64,000 bases of DNA, taken from assembly GCA_001600495.1 (NCBI GenBank), contig BCKE01000031.1, positions 149,535-213,534 on the forward strand, written 5' to 3'. This stretch comes from Pilasporangium apinafurcum. Lineage: Eukaryota; Oomycota; Peronosporomycetes; Pythiales; Pythiaceae. The translations under genes and the position numbers were made by a program. A model generated the notes under the pieces. The model saw only the letters and a program-made list of their open reading frames with translations. It ran no database searches and was not told where the DNA came from. Shown here piece by piece: positions 63,292 through 64,000 of the stretch (the first letter of the stretch is position 1; every line of letters starts with the position of its first letter).

Positions 63292-64000
63292 ACGGGAACG
63301 CCGCAAACATGTTACTCCTTGTTTTTTTCCTGGGGTATCATTTTTTTTTGCAAAGAGACAAAAAAATCCAATCGGTGGCGACGATGGTAGAGAAGCTCAT
63401 CCGTTCGGTCTTTTGTTCACGTGTACATTGCTGGCGTGTATTGTGCTGATGTTGCATGCAGCATGTGCGACTTTGGTGATGGCGATAGAGCGATCGCGTG
63501 CAGAAACGGCAGTTTTTCTTATGTGCAAAGTTGCATGTGCTAGGCTAGGACGATCGCAGTTTAAGGTGCCTATTTATGAACTTTTCGTAAAAACTATTAC
63601 CTACATACCGTAATGTGTCAGTTCTATGACCTCAATATGGATTGCATGGATGACGTCAGCGGATCAGTCAACACAAAAAACGTTCTGAAGGCTATAACCA
63701 CCTTTTCTTTGACTGAAGTTTCGACTTGACATTCTCAAAAGATATAACCACTTCTGATTCTGAAAAGAAGCTGGCCAGGATGCCCGGCATCTGTTCTCCC
63801 CGTATGTCAGGAATCCAATCAACTCCATATGCATTCAACTTTCATAGAAAGATGTTCCTCGCCTGTGCCTGTGCGAATAGAGGGCTTGTTGGTAAGGCAT
63901 ATATCACAAACTTCTTGTATGTTCACACTGTCAGACTGATGTTACACATTGGGAGATGCGTACCGCTGAAGATCTGGTGGACAGGCCTCTTGTTTACAAA
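63292..64000. other. Right-edge intergenic sequence
   Basis: About 710 bp after the PX gene. A plus-strand frame from about 63775 stays open to the window end, and fragments on the minus strand look vaguely protein-like, but neither can be assigned. It may be the edge of another gene or an old repeat. Confidence 0.3.

Noticed and set aside
63775-64000. An open frame at the right edge, with protein-like minus-strand pieces that could be a retroelement remnant.
   Set aside because: No diagnostic motif is visible and the window ends, so neither a gene nor an element can be supported.

Overview
The window is nuclear DNA of an oomycete (water mould or downy/white-rust relative). The evidence is lineage-typical domain fusions (GPCR joined to an inositol 5-phosphatase-like domain, PH joined to a MAP kinase, myosin joined to FYVE and GAF), short GT-AG introns of mostly 60-120 bp, tight gene spacing and moderate GC. 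Conserved axonemal genes (DRC4/GAS8 and WDR92/DNAAF10) argue for a species that still makes flagellate zoospores. A compact-genome oomycete such as Albugo would fit, but the genus is inference.

Layout. 0-12.6 kb: a membrane-anchored JmjC/cupin-like dioxygenase cut by the left edge, a PH-MAPK fusion, an Old Yellow Enzyme, a CEP95-like centrosomal protein and a CLC chloride channel with CBS domains. 12.8-16.3 kb: a gene-poor accessory patch with two opposed C-terminal fragments of TnpB/Fanzor-type proteins, a hairpin-rich segment between them and decayed unrecognised frames. 16.3-25.4 kb: a coiled-coil protein, CNOT2, presenilin, DRC4 and WDR92, all spliced. 25.8-43.8 kb: four head-to-tail paralogues of a seven-transmembrane receptor fused to a 5-phosphatase-like domain. 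43.9-49.8 kb: a long coiled-coil protein, IWS1 and a small PH protein, all on the minus strand. 50.5-63.3 kb: a FYVE-like/GAF protein, two unidentified spliced genes, an intronless myosin-FYVE-GAF, a PX-FYVE protein and its PX-only paralogue.

The most interesting content is the receptor array. In all four copies the same catalytic positions of the 5-phosphatase fold are replaced in the same way, while the surrounding fold motifs are kept. That points to a conserved receptor-coupled pseudophosphatase, or to a phosphatase with altered chemistry. Phosphoinositide-related modules (PH, PX, FYVE, 5-phosphatase-like) recur across the window, but nothing shows that these genes act in one pathway.

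Exon boundaries were worked out by eye from GT/AG sites, reading phase and family alignment. They are most reliable for WDR92, DRC4, presenilin, IWS1 and the receptor array, where phases and total lengths agree.
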